Source: Clostridiaceae bacterium (GTDB taxonomy: Bacteria > Bacillota > Clostridia > DSM-8532). From it: a DNA stretch of 50,076 bases. Shown one piece after another: positions 34,381 through 45,032 of this stretch. The DNA is taken from contig DUNT01000068.1 in the NCBI GenBank assembly GCA_012839205.1, forward strand, positions 1-50,076, written 5' to 3'. Below the pieces are notes generated by a model. It worked only from the letters and a program-made list of their open reading frames with translations. It was not told the origin of the DNA and made no database searches. Each line of letters opens with the position of its first letter. Position 1 is the stretch's first letter. The position numbers and the translations under genes were made by a program.

Positions 34381-34385
34381 TAAAA

Positions 34386-34853
34386 ATGTCCGGCAGGTTA
34401 ATTATTAGGCGCGCAACTGTAAATGATGCGCCTTCTGTTTTTTCTATAATTCAAAAGGCATTTAATGAATACAGCAAGATTACAGGCCAAACTAACCTGG
34501 ATGCTCTGGCCGAGACGGTGGAGGATATTACAAAGGAAATACAAACTAAAGCTGTTTTTATTGGGATCATAAACGATAATATCGTAGGAACAGTTAGGGT
34601 AAGTATTAATGGTGATGAAGCATACCTAAGCAGATTCGCTGTTGACCAAAACAGCCAGAAGACCGGGATTGGCAAATCTCTTATGAATGCAGTAGATACA
34701 TATCTTAAGAAAATGCATGTAAAAAAGGTTACTCTGCACACATCATCAAAGCATGATGTTCTGATGCGCTTCTATTATGGAATAGGTTTTTTTGTGGAAG
34801 CAATTGAAACTGATAAAGGCTATCTAAGAGCACGTATGATAAAAGAATATTAA
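34386..34853 (+). CDS. GNAT-family N-acetyltransferase
   Basis: A 155-residue single-domain acetyltransferase. Beta strands and the acetyl-CoA loop are visible in YLSRFAVDQNSQKTGIGKSLM, with the Q/R-x-x-G-x-G/A pattern as QKTGIG. The start at 34386 is favoured by GGGGTGA overlapping the end of argF. It is almost certainly cotranscribed with argF under the ARG box. A short-form N-acetylglutamate synthase supplying the arginine pathway is an attractive reading, but the GNAT fold is common and substrate residues cannot be judged here. Confidence 0.85.
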   Translation: MSGRLIIRRATVNDAPSVFSIIQKAFNEYSKITGQTNLDALAETVEDITKEIQTKAVFIGIINDNIVGTVRVSINGDEAYLSRFAVDQNSQKTGIGKSLMNAVDTYLKKMHVKKVTLHTSSKHDVLMRFYYGIGFFVEAIETDKGYLRARMIKEY

Positions 34854-34914
34854 TATTTACAAAATTGTGGTAGAATATTAATATAGTATTTTAACAAGAT
34901 TATTTTGTAAATAT
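34853..34914 (+). repeat. 13-base inverted repeat ending at a ribosome binding site
   Basis: ATATTTACAAAAT (34853-34865) and its exact complement ATTTTGTAAATAT (34902-34914) are separated by 36 bases. The stem starts at the GNAT stop codon and ends directly against AGGAGG (34915-34920) of the lipoprotein pseudogene. It may be an RNA stem or a DNA operator. Confidence 0.55.
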
Positions 34915-34924
34915 AGGAGGAAAA

Positions 34925-35547
34925 ATGATGAGTACAATCAATAAACTTCTTGTTGCATTGTTTATTTTTACGCTTCTATTTACCGGATGCAGTCGAAATG
35001 TTTCCAATAATGAAGATTCGATTAAAATTAGTGATAAGCAGTAAAAGAAGGATAAGGATAAAGATGAGCCAAAAAAACCCGGAAAGGATGAATCCGAAAA
35101 GGAAGAGCTGAAAGCTTCAAAAGGTGGTATTTACACAGAGCCGGGAATGGAAATGAATGATTTTTACGATGCATTTAATGAAGCTATGAGTAGTTTTGAA
35201 AGGGCAGTCAATAGCTATGAACCAGATGATTTTGATTTATTTGATGTCGGATTTGACTACATTGCTGCTACGGCTAATAACCCGACGGCACTTTTTTGGC
35301 ACAAATTCTAGAAAAGCCCAAGAAGCCTTCTGATGACAGAATCGAGGACAAAGGAACTGCACATTTTATCTATTGCTCAGAAGATAAACTTGAGATAATA
35401 ACGGCTCATTTTGATCCTGATGTTAATTTTACCTATGAATCCATTACTGGAAATCCCGATGCAATACCTGAAACCATGTCGGAAGGTTATAATAAAGTCA
35501 GACAACTCTTAGTCGAGGACGATATAGCCACAGCTATGAAATATTGA
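34925..35547 (+). pseudogene. Broken lipoprotein gene (stop plus frameshift)
   Basis: AGGAGG and ATG 34925 start a lipoprotein signal with lipobox FTGC and about 39 codons. Then TAA at 35042-35044 interrupts. The same frame continues as a charged, protein-like stretch (KDKDKDEPKKPGKDE, later MNDFYDAFNEAM) to a TAG near 35309. At the CTTTTTTGG run the coding potential moves to another frame, giving an acidic C-terminal part (IEDKGTAHFIYCSEDKLE and so on) ending at 35547. Two independent lesions point to gene decay rather than programmed recoding. The intact ancestor would have been about 205 residues, of unknown function. I do not recognise the family. Confidence 0.7.
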
Positions 35548-35690
35548 TAAAAAAATAGATCTTGATGGGCCTACATAGTCATATTTATTATAAGGGATAA
35601 TTAATATACCTAATACTAAAAGACTAATAGTTTTATATTTTAAAGGAAATACTACTCCTGACACAATAATATGTGAAAGGGGTAGTTTTT

Positions 35691-37178
35691 TTGGATTTAT
35701 TTAGAAGTTACCAATTGGTCGAATCACAAGATGGCTATGATCTCATTTTGTATATTGATACTAATATGAATGATGTCGAATTTGCTGATGAATTTGGCAA
35801 AATTGATGGGGATAATAAAAAGCGCCTTAATGAAAATATTATTGACTATATTAAAGATAAATTCCCGGATATAAAGATCAATATGGTAAAAATAATGGCA
35901 GGAACAGTTTTACTGTCTTCCTTTATTTTAACCGCCCCAATTAAAGCACATGCAGCGCAAAATCCTGCTTCAAGCTTAACATATACCCAGAGTGCCTATA
36001 ACTATAATGTTAAGGTTGCAGTAAATGGTAATTTGCAAAGTTTCAGCGCTCGCCCGTTTATATACAATAACACAACTTATGTTCCGCTCTATGATTTAGG
36101 AAAAGCAATAGGAGGCAGCGTATGGTGGAATAATACTTCTAATACTGTCGGTATTAATAAAAATAATAATATGATTGCATTTATACGTGGTTCAAGCCTT
36201 GCCAGAGTTAATGGTGTTCAGATGAAAATGCCGGTATCAATTGTTATCGATGATGTCACTTTTGCTCCATTGAGATTCATAGCTGAGAATCTGGGTTATA
36301 AAGTTGAGCTTGATACCACTACTCAAACAGTCCATATAACAAACCAGGCAATTAAAAAACATAACACATATACAGTGGTGCCAGGTGATTCCCTTTGGTT
36401 AATTTCAAGAAAATTTGGTGTTTCCATTGACAGCATCAGAAATGCTAACAATATCTCCGGTGATATTATCTATCCGGGGCAATCATTGATTATTCCGGAC
36501 AAGGCTGCAGACACTGCACCGGCACCTTCACCGGGACAAACCCAGCCCCCCGCACCAAATGACAATACAAAATGGCCGAATATTACCTATATTGTCCAGC
36601 CGGGTGATACTGCCACATCAATAGCAAAGAAGTTTGGAGTATCGGTACAAGATGTTTTGAAATATAACTATATGGAGCCTGATGAATGGTTTAATGCAGG
36701 GGATAAAATTGCAATATCAGGTTATGCTCCCAGAGTGACCACAGTAAGACAAGGAGAAAATTCTGCTCCTGCCAGACATGGTACTGCTGTAGACTGGAAT
36801 TTGGAAGGGCAGTATTTAGTTAAGAGAGGCGATGTATTTACCATTGTTGATGTAGATACCGGCAAACAATTTAAGGCCAAAATGATTGGAGGCTATAATC
36901 ATGCCGATATTGAACCTCTTACAACCACAGACACAAATATAATGAAATCTCTCTTTGGAGAATGGAAATGGTCTCCGAGAGCAGTAGTTATCTATCATAA
37001 CGGGATGAATATTGCTGCGTCTTTATCGGGGATGCCCCATGGAGTCGATACTATAGAAAATGGAGTTAACGGACATTTTGACTTATATATGAAAAACAGT
37101 ACTTCCCACAGCACCTCAACTTCAAAAGTGTATATACAGGAACATCAGAATATGGTTATGAAGGCTTCAGGTAAATAA
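35691..37178 (+). CDS. Surface protein with copper-amine-oxidase N-like domain and two LysM domains
   Basis: The product is about 495 residues. An N-terminal polar segment of about 65 residues precedes one hydrophobic helix (VKIMAGTVLLSSFILTAPI) ending in AHA-A, a possible cleavage site. Then comes a copper-amine-oxidase N-terminal-like domain, a fold common in clostridial wall proteins, with NNTTYVPLYDLGKAIG and VTFAPLRFIAENLGY. Two LysM peptidoglycan-binding repeats follow (TYTVVPGDSLWLISRKFGV and ITYIVQPGDTATSIAKKFGV), split by a proline-rich linker. The C-terminal 140 residues are unassigned. A TTG start at 35691 is preferred because AAAGGGGT precedes it. GTG 35673 is upstream of that site. 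A wall-associated or spore-related role is plausible. Confidence 0.85.
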   Translation: MDLFRSYQLVESQDGYDLILYIDTNMNDVEFADEFGKIDGDNKKRLNENIIDYIKDKFPDIKINMVKIMAGTVLLSSFILTAPIKAHAAQNPASSLTYTQSAYNYNVKVAVNGNLQSFSARPFIYNNTTYVPLYDLGKAIGGSVWWNNTSNTVGINKNNNMIAFIRGSSLARVNGVQMKMPVSIVIDDVTFAPLRFIAENLGYKVELDTTTQTVHITNQAIKKHNTYTVVPGDSLWLISRKFGVSIDSIRNANNISGDIIYPGQSLIIPDKAADTAPAPSPGQTQPPAPNDNTKWPNITYIVQPGDTATSIAKKFGVSVQDVLKYNYMEPDEWFNAGDKIAISGYAPRVTTVRQGENSAPARHGTAVDWNLEGQYLVKRGDVFTIVDVDTGKQFKAKMIGGYNHADIEPLTTTDTNIMKSLFGEWKWSPRAVVIYHNGMNIAASLSGMPHGVDTIENGVNGHFDLYMKNSTSHSTSTSKVYIQEHQNMVMKASGK

Positions 37179-37199
37179 TAAAAATCCGACCTTTTGTTT

Positions 37200-37241
37200 A
37201 ACAGGGTATCATGTGCAATTCGATGCATTTGATACCCTGTT
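37200..37241 (+). terminator. Long stem-loop after the LysM gene
   Basis: AACAGGGTATC (37200-37210) pairs perfectly with GATACCCTGTT (37231-37241). The T run after it is weak, so it may act as a terminator or an mRNA 3' end. Confidence 0.6.
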
Positions 37242-37297
37242 GCTAATTTAATACTGTTTTCACCACATTAATTACACAGTCATATCTTAGTGTAGGG

Positions 37298-37330
37298 AAA
37301 CCGTTCAGTTTATGCAAAACCGGTTTTTTT
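37298..37330 (+). terminator. Intrinsic terminator or attenuator before feoA
   Basis: AAACCG (37298-37303) pairs with CGGTTT (37321-37326), followed by a seven-T run, 25 bases before the feoA start. Its position so close to the gene leaves open an attenuator role. Confidence 0.55.
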
Positions 37331-37355
37331 ATTGTTAATTATAAGAGGTATTGCT

Positions 37356-37595
37356 ATGGAAAAAAGTATTTTCCCTTTGAATTACTTACAATTAGGTAAA
37401 AAAGCGAGGGTCAAAGACTTAATCTCCAATGGAAACACCAGAAGACGAATGCTGGATTTAGGCATTATTTCCAATACAGAAGTGGAAGCCCTGCAAAAAA
37501 GTCCGTCGGGAGATCCAATAGCATATAGTATCAGAGGAGCGGTAATAGCACTGCGTTCTGAGGAAGCCTCACAGATATTGGTGGAGGAAATATGA
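37356..37595 (+). CDS. feoA: Ferrous iron transport protein A
   Basis: A small SH3-like cytoplasmic protein of 79 residues that assists FeoB. It shows the family features: an opening LNYLQLGKKARV, a central RRRMLDLGI and a closing AYSIRGAVIALRSEEA. The ATG at 37356 is used, with AGAGG upstream. The in-frame TTG at 37332 lacks a site. Its stop overlaps an 8-codon ORF (37593-37619), and feoB begins 42 bases later. Its partner gene identifies it securely. Iron-responsive control is expected, but I see no clear Fur box. Confidence 0.9.
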   Translation: MEKSIFPLNYLQLGKKARVKDLISNGNTRRRMLDLGIISNTEVEALQKSPSGDPIAYSIRGAVIALRSEEASQILVEEI

Positions 37596-37637
37596 AGAAG
37601 ACGGCCTATATCACATAATAGCAGGGGTGTGAAACAA

Positions 37638-39785
37638 ATGGGGATTAAAAAACAATCCATGGCACCAGTTAATTCTGAAAATCAATTAATCTTAATAAAA
37701 AGTAATCCCGATGATAAGATAATTGCTCTTGCCGGAAATCCAAATGTAGGAAAAAGTACGGTATTTAACGGCTTGACAGGATTAAACCAGCATACTGGAA
37801 ACTGGCCGGGAAAAACCGTTACTAATGCTCAAGGCAGATATTTACATAAAGGAAAAGGATTTATATTGGTAGACCTTCCGGGCATATACTCCCTTATGGC
37901 CAATTCCGTTGAAGAGGAAGTAGCCAGGGATTTTATATGTTTTGGAAATCCCGATACAACTGTGATTGTGGCTGATGCCACCTGTCTTGAAAGGAATCTT
38001 AATTTGGTTTTACAGACCCTTGAGATAACTAACACAGCAGTTCTATGTGTAAATCTTTTGGATGAAGCCAAAAGTAAAAAAATAAAAATAGATTTAAAGG
38101 AATTGTCAAAGCAACTGGGAATACCTGTAGTTGGCACCTGCGCCAGGAACGGAAAGGGCTTATACGAGCTGATGGATGAGGTTTATAACCTTACATCAAA
38201 GAAATCATTAAAAGCAAATTATATTATAAAATATGATAAACCCATCGAGGAAGCTATTGCAATACTGGAGCCTTCTGTAAGAGAACTTATTGGAGACTTC
38301 AACAGCAGATGGATAGCTTTAAAACTATTGGACGGAGATAAAGTTCTGATCAACTCAATTAATCAGTTTTTGAAAATTGATATCCTGGAAGAAACAGAAA
38401 TAGTAGAAAAATTGCAATTAGCGAGGGAAGTTTTAATAAACTCCGGAATTGATAATAATCTTTTCCGGGATAAAGTAGTATCCCGTATTATAATAAAAGC
38501 TGAAGAAATAAGCAGAAAAGCTGTTTCATATGAAAATGAAAAGTATAATCTCAGAGACAGAAAAATAGATAGAGTTTTAACCTCAAAGGCATTTGGCATA
38601 CCTATTATGCTGGCTCTTCTGGGGTTTGTGTTCTGGCTTACTATTATAGGGGCAAATTATCCATCCCAAATATTATCCGATGGCCTATTCTGGCTGGAGG
38701 GCATAATAAACGAATTTTTAACATCTATAAGTTTTCCTGTGGTTTTAAGAAATTTACTGGTTGAAGGAGTTTACAGAACCCTTGCATGGGTTATATCGGT
38801 TATGCTTCCACCAATGGCAATCTTCTTCCCGCTTTTTAGCCTGCTTGAGGATTTAGGATATTTGCCCAGAATAGCATTTAATCTGGATAATTTTTTCAAA
38901 AAGGCCTGTGCTCATGGCAAACAGGCATTGACTATGTGTATGGGCTTCGGCTGTAATGCCGCCGGAGTAGTTGGGTGCAGAATTATTGATTCGCCCAGGG
39001 AAAGACTAATTGCAATAATAACAAATTCTTTTGTTCCTTGCAACGGCAGATTTCCAACCATTATTACCACCATAACTATATTCTTTGCGGGTTATTTTTC
39101 AAGGGCTTTTCAGTCTTTGGTATCAGCACTTATTCTTACTGGGCTTATTGTGTTAAGTGTTGTCATGACATTGTTATTATCAAAGATTCTTTCGAAAACA
39201 ATACTTAAAGGGTTACCTTCATCGTTTACACTTGAGCTGCCACCATACAGGAAGCCTCAAATAAGCAAAGTTATTGCCAGGTCGATATTTGACAGAACTC
39301 TATTTGTTCTTGGAAGAGCTGTTATCGTGGCAGCTCCTGCAGGACTTATTATATGGATTATGGCTAATATAACAATTGGTAATATTAGCGTGCTGTCTCA
39401 CTGTGCAAATTTTTTAAACCCATTAGCTCAACTTATAGGGCTGGATGGCTATATTTTGATGGCCTTTATCCTTGGGTTTCCTGCCAATGAAATTGTAATG
39501 CCTATTATAATAATGAGTTACATGTCAAAAGGGAGTCTGTTGGAATTAGAGAATCTATATCAGCTGAGTGAATTATTAACAAATAATGGATGGACATGGC
39601 TTACCGCTGTTTGTTTCATTATTTTTACATTAATGCACTGGCCTTGCGGCACCACTTGCCTGACAATAAAAAAGGAGACACAAAGCCGGAAATGGACAAT
39701 AGTATCATTTCTTGTTCCAACAATAACCGGAGCAGTATTTTGTTTCATTATCACAACTATTGTGAGAGTTTTGGGTATTATATAA
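37638..39785 (+). CDS. feoB: Ferrous iron transport protein B
   Basis: Membrane Fe(II) importer of 715 residues. The N-terminal GTPase domain has G1 GNPNVGKST (33-41), G3 DLPG (79-82) and G4 NLLDEA. An unusual charged N-terminal extension of about 28 residues precedes it. A helical spacer follows, and then two Gate-type membrane regions with CMGFGCNAAGV and the conserved cysteine segment FVPCNGRFP, plus the late ILGFPANEIVMPI and MHWPCGTTC. The start at 37638 has AGGGGTG before it. GTG 37629 in frame is the alternative. It pairs with feoA immediately upstream. No feoC-like gene was found. Confidence 0.96.
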   Translation: MGIKKQSMAPVNSENQLILIKSNPDDKIIALAGNPNVGKSTVFNGLTGLNQHTGNWPGKTVTNAQGRYLHKGKGFILVDLPGIYSLMANSVEEEVARDFICFGNPDTTVIVADATCLERNLNLVLQTLEITNTAVLCVNLLDEAKSKKIKIDLKELSKQLGIPVVGTCARNGKGLYELMDEVYNLTSKKSLKANYIIKYDKPIEEAIAILEPSVRELIGDFNSRWIALKLLDGDKVLINSINQFLKIDILEETEIVEKLQLAREVLINSGIDNNLFRDKVVSRIIIKAEEISRKAVSYENEKYNLRDRKIDRVLTSKAFGIPIMLALLGFVFWLTIIGANYPSQILSDGLFWLEGIINEFLTSISFPVVLRNLLVEGVYRTLAWVISVMLPPMAIFFPLFSLLEDLGYLPRIAFNLDNFFKKACAHGKQALTMCMGFGCNAAGVVGCRIIDSPRERLIAIITNSFVPCNGRFPTIITTITIFFAGYFSRAFQSLVSALILTGLIVLSVVMTLLLSKILSKTILKGLPSSFTLELPPYRKPQISKVIARSIFDRTLFVLGRAVIVAAPAGLIIWIMANITIGNISVLSHCANFLNPLAQLIGLDGYILMAFILGFPANEIVMPIIIMSYMSKGSLLELENLYQLSELLTNNGWTWLTAVCFIIFTLMHWPCGTTCLTIKKETQSRKWTIVSFLVPTITGAVFCFIITTIVRVLGII

Positions 39786-39947
39786 CTGATTTGCCAGAGA
39801 AATGGGATATGGCTTTGGACTTTTTATAATGAGGTTATAAAGCCTATAATATATAGTATATAAACAGGCATATTGTGGACATGCCGTTATCAATGATATT
39901 ATTAAACTAATTACAAAGAAAAAATAAAAAATATTGGAGGATCAGAT

Positions 39948-41821
<1,874 letters not shown>

Positions 41822-41855
41822 CGAAGAAAAGTATTATATAAAATTATTTTTATAA

Positions 41856-41884
41856 TTGATAACCTGTTTCAAATACTGTATAAT
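41856..41884 (+). promoter_or_regulatory. Promoter for yajC
   Basis: -35 TTGATA (41856-41861), a 17-base spacer and a perfect -10 TATAAT (41879-41884) lie 53 bases before the start codon. Confidence 0.75.
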
Positions 41885-41937
41885 GTCGTTGTATTAAGCG
41901 AACTAAGTTCATTTATCAAATATTTTGGAGGTTGTAT

Positions 41938-42294
41938 ATGAGATTTTTATCAAGCTTATTGCTTTTTGCCGCAGAAGCACCTGCAGTGGATCCTAATGCT
42001 TCCGGTGCCGATCTTGCTGGTGCTGGAAACTGGATGTCAATGTTAGTTATTATTGTTCCATTGGCTCTGATGTACGTTATTTTAATTGTTCCTCAAAAGA
42101 AGAAAGAAAAGAAGCTTAGAGAGACAATTGCCGGTGCCGTTGTAGGTGATCAGATTACCACAATTGGCGGGCTTACCGGGAAAATCGTAAATCTAAAGGA
42201 TGATGATGTAACCTTTGAAACAAGCGTAGAACGTACAAAGATTACAATAAAAAAATGGGCAATAAAAGATGTAATCAAACCCATTGAAAGCTAA
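41938..42294 (+). CDS. yajC: Preprotein translocase subunit YajC
   Basis: A small accessory protein of the SecDF complex. One membrane helix (about residues 35-55, MLVIIVPLALMYVILIV) is followed by the family signature PQKKKEKKLRE. The cytoplasmic domain contains GDQITTIGGLTGKIVNL. Length 118 is typical. TTGGAGG at 41925-41931 marks the ATG at 41938. tgt upstream is its classical neighbour, but secD and secF do not follow here. The gene has its own promoter and a terminator at 42310. Confidence 0.93.
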   Translation: MRFLSSLLLFAAEAPAVDPNASGADLAGAGNWMSMLVIIVPLALMYVILIVPQKKKEKKLRETIAGAVVGDQITTIGGLTGKIVNLKDDDVTFETSVERTKITIKKWAIKDVIKPIES

Positions 42295-42309
42295 TTGATT
42301 TTATTAAAT

Positions 42310-42334
42310 AATCCCCGGAAAATCCGGGGATTTT
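42310..42334 (+). terminator. Intrinsic terminator after yajC
   Basis: AATCCCCGGA and TCCGGGGATT form a ten-base perfect stem with an AAA loop, running into a short T run. Confidence 0.85.
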
Positions 42335-42445
42335 GAATATAGATTAAGTGTTTTCCGCTTATTACGGCAGTATTTATGTATTCCTGCCGAAGAATAATCT
42401 ATGCATTGTAATATCTTAGTTGATATCAGGACGAGGAGCAGGCTT

Positions 42446-42961
42446 ATGAAAAACGATTATCTTGTGGTTGGAAAAGTAGTTAACACCCATGGTGTTAAAG
42501 GTGAGCTTAAGGTATTGCCAATAACATCGGATATATCACGTTTTGATTACCTTTTATTTGTAACGGCAAACTATGAGGGAGTGTTAAAGGAGTTCAGGGT
42601 TTTAAGCAGCAGAATCCATAAGGGATGTGTTCTTATGAAACTCAAAGGAATTGACACCATGGATGATGCCGAAAAACTAAAAGGCCAGGACATTTATGTT
42701 CAGCGCAAGCATGCAATTGAACTGGAAGAAGATGAATACTTCATGTGTGATTTGATTGGGATGGATGTTTACGAAGAGGATAAGCTGCTGGGGCAGCTTA
42801 CAGATGTTTTGGAGACCGGGAGTAATGATGTTTACATTGTTCAGGACAGCGATAAAAAAGAACTCCTTATCCCAGCCTTAAAGTCTGTAGTTGAAAGTGT
42901 TGATATAAAAGGAAAACGGATGCAGGTAAAACTTCCGGAGGGGTTAATTGATGATATTTGA
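42446..42961 (+). CDS. rimM: Ribosome maturation factor RimM
   Basis: RimM helps assemble the 30S subunit head by binding ribosomal protein S19. The N-terminal barrel opens with VVGKVVNTHGVKGELKV and has the SSRIHKGCVLMKL segment. The PRC-barrel half includes the conserved YFMCDLIGMDVY and the late LLIPALKSVV. Length 171 is normal. CGAGGAG at 42432-42438 marks the ATG at 42446 over the in-frame 42401. It overlaps trmD by 11 bases, the usual rimM-trmD arrangement, although rpsP and the KH-domain gene are not directly upstream here. Confidence 0.94.
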   Translation: MKNDYLVVGKVVNTHGVKGELKVLPITSDISRFDYLLFVTANYEGVLKEFRVLSSRIHKGCVLMKLKGIDTMDDAEKLKGQDIYVQRKHAIELEEDEYFMCDLIGMDVYEEDKLLGQLTDVLETGSNDVYIVQDSDKKELLIPALKSVVESVDIKGKRMQVKLPEGLIDDI

Positions 42962-43745
42962 TGTATTGACCCTCTTCCCCGAGAGTATTGACAGATTTCT
43001 AAATGAGAGCATTATCGGAAGAGCAAGGAGAAATGGAATAATAACGGTAAATACCATTAATATCAGAGATTTTTCTTTAGATAAACATCGAAAGGTGGAT
43101 GACTACCCCTATGGGGGAGGAGCCGGGATGGTTATGACACCGCAGCCTTTATACGATGCATGGGAATATGTGGTAAAACAAAGCCCGATAAAGGCAAAAA
43201 CTATTTATATGAGTCCTCAGGGAAGAGTATTAACACAGGATCTTGTGCAGGAACTTAAAAACGAAGAACGTCTGATAATTATCTGTGGTCATTATGAAGG
43301 AATTGATGAAAGAGTTTTAGAAGAAGTGGTTGATGAGGAAATCTCAATAGGGGACTATGTTTTAACTGGCGGGGAGCTGCCGGCCATGGTTCTGATTGAT
43401 TCTGTAAGCCGGCTTATAGATGGTGTTTTGGCCTCTGATGAATCTTATCTTAAAGAGTCTCATTATAATGGTCTTTTAGAGTTTCCCCAATATACCAGAC
43501 CTTATGAGTTCAGAGGAAAAAAAGTCCCGGAGGTATTAATATCGGGTCATCATGCGAATATTGATAAATGGCGATATCTAAAGATGCTGGAGAGAACAAG
43601 AGATAAGCGACCGGACATGTTTGAAAAATATGAAAAAGAGAATAAGCAGAAAGTATTAGAGGCATTTGGTTTACTGCCCAAGAAAAAAAACAGGAAAAAG
43701 GCTGGTGGTGTAATTGACGGTAAAAAAGGAACCTCTGGCGTATAG
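42951..43745 (+). CDS. trmD: tRNA (guanine-N1)-methyltransferase
   Basis: TrmD methylates G37 of tRNAs with SAM to prevent frameshifting. The trefoil-knot SAM site is visible in ICGHYEGIDERV and DYVLTGGELPAMVLIDSVSRL. The early VDDYPYGGGAGMVM and the C-terminal-domain LISGHHANIDKWR are conserved. Length is 264, with a lysine-rich C-terminal extension of about 20 residues. GGAGGGG (42936-42942) inside rimM supports ATG 42951. The next gene overlaps its end by 32 bases. rplS, which often follows trmD, is absent. Confidence 0.96.
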   Translation: MIFDVLTLFPESIDRFLNESIIGRARRNGIITVNTINIRDFSLDKHRKVDDYPYGGGAGMVMTPQPLYDAWEYVVKQSPIKAKTIYMSPQGRVLTQDLVQELKNEERLIIICGHYEGIDERVLEEVVDEEISIGDYVLTGGELPAMVLIDSVSRLIDGVLASDESYLKESHYNGLLEFPQYTRPYEFRGKKVPEVLISGHHANIDKWRYLKMLERTRDKRPDMFEKYEKENKQKVLEAFGLLPKKKNRKKAGGVIDGKKGTSGV

Positions 43746-45021
43746 GATGTCACCACGAAACTTGGATGAGTTTGTAGGACAGGAACATATAATAGGTCAT
43801 GGCAAGCTGCTTAACAGAATGATTAAAGCAGATAAAATATCTTCTATCATACTATTTGGCCCTCCCGGAACAGGCAAAACTTCAATTGCCAGAATTATAG
43901 CCAATACAACCAAGGCTGCTTTTTTCAGGCTAAATGCAGTTACTGCGGGGGTAAAGGATATCAAGCAGGTAGTCGAAGATACCCAGAATACCTTTTTAAA
44001 CCCGAACGGCAAGTCGGTTCTGTTTGTAGATGAAATCCACCGCTTCAACAAGGCACAACAGGATGCACTCCTTCCTTTTGTTGAGGATGGCACTGTTGTA
44101 TTAATTGGAGCCACAACTGAAAACCCGTTTTTTGAAGTCAATAAAGCCCTGATATCCAGGTCTACAGTTTTTAAGCTGGAACCGTTAAAAAAAGAGGATA
44201 TTACTAAAATTATAAAAATGGCTGTTACCGACAATGACAGGGGGTTAGGCAACTTCAAGATAGACATTGATGAAGAGGCAATTTCGCTGCTTGCCGATAT
44301 GTCAGAAGGAGATGCACGTATAGCTTTAAATGCGCTGGAATTAGCCGTGCTGACTACAGATATGAATGAAAACGGGGCTTACAGTATAACCACAGATGTT
44401 ATAATGGATTGTATACAGAAAAAGGCAGTCAGATTTGATAAATCATCGGAGCAGCATTACGATAACATCAGTGCTTTTATTAAATCAATGAGAGGCAGCG
44501 ACCCTGACGCAACACTCCTGTATTTGGCTAAGGCACTTTATGCAGGAGAGGACCCTGAGTTTCTGGCCAGACGTATAATGATTTGTGCCTCCGAGGATGT
44601 GGGTATAGCAAATCCAAATGCACTGATACTGGCAGTGGCCGCAGCCCAGGCAATACATATGATAGGAATGCCGGAGGCAAGAATATTATTGGCACAGGCT
44701 GCGGTAATGGTTGCTACAAGCCCAAAATCCAATTCTACCTATAAGGCTCTTGACCAGGCTCTTTATGATGTAGAACATAAAAACACCGGAGAAGTTCCCA
44801 TGTATCTTCGTAATGCCCCAGCCAAAGGAATGGAAAGCCTGGGCTATGGAGTCGGATATAAATACCCCCATGATTATCCGGGTAATATTGTAAATGATGT
44901 AGAATACATGCCTGAACTGATGCGGGGTACGTATTATTATCATCCTACAGCCAACGGATATGAAACGAGAATAAAGGAATGGCTTGAAAAACGCAGAAAT
45001 GCGAAAAATAAAGAGAATTAA
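43714..45021 (+). CDS. rarA: Replication-associated recombination protein RarA (MgsA) AAA ATPase
   Basis: RarA is a clamp-loader-like ATPase acting at stalled forks. The 435 residues show RMSPRNLDEFVGQEHI, Walker A FGPPGTGKTS, Walker B LFVDEIHRFNKAQQD and sensor ATTENPFFEVN. The C-terminal tetramerisation region contains HYDNISAFIKSMRGSDPDA and RRIMICASEDVGIANP. The product lacks the N-terminal extension of some homologs. The start is a TTG at 43714 inside trmD, with GGTGGTG upstream. An ATG at 43747 in the same frame is a weaker alternative because it falls in the conserved start region. Overlap suggests coupling to trmD. Confidence 0.93.
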   Translation: MTVKKEPLAYRMSPRNLDEFVGQEHIIGHGKLLNRMIKADKISSIILFGPPGTGKTSIARIIANTTKAAFFRLNAVTAGVKDIKQVVEDTQNTFLNPNGKSVLFVDEIHRFNKAQQDALLPFVEDGTVVLIGATTENPFFEVNKALISRSTVFKLEPLKKEDITKIIKMAVTDNDRGLGNFKIDIDEEAISLLADMSEGDARIALNALELAVLTTDMNENGAYSITTDVIMDCIQKKAVRFDKSSEQHYDNISAFIKSMRGSDPDATLLYLAKALYAGEDPEFLARRIMICASEDVGIANPNALILAVAAAQAIHMIGMPEARILLAQAAVMVATSPKSNSTYKALDQALYDVEHKNTGEVPMYLRNAPAKGMESLGYGVGYKYPHDYPGNIVNDVEYMPELMRGTYYYHPTANGYETRIKEWLEKRRNAKNKEN

Positions 45022-45032
45022 GGTGATGACGT

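Noticed and set aside
35042-35310. Programmed recoding (stop readthrough or frameshift) in the lipoprotein gene
   Set aside because: The stop is TAA with no selenocysteine or pyrrolysine context, and the T run does not form a classical slippery heptamer in frame. Two separate lesions fit decay better.
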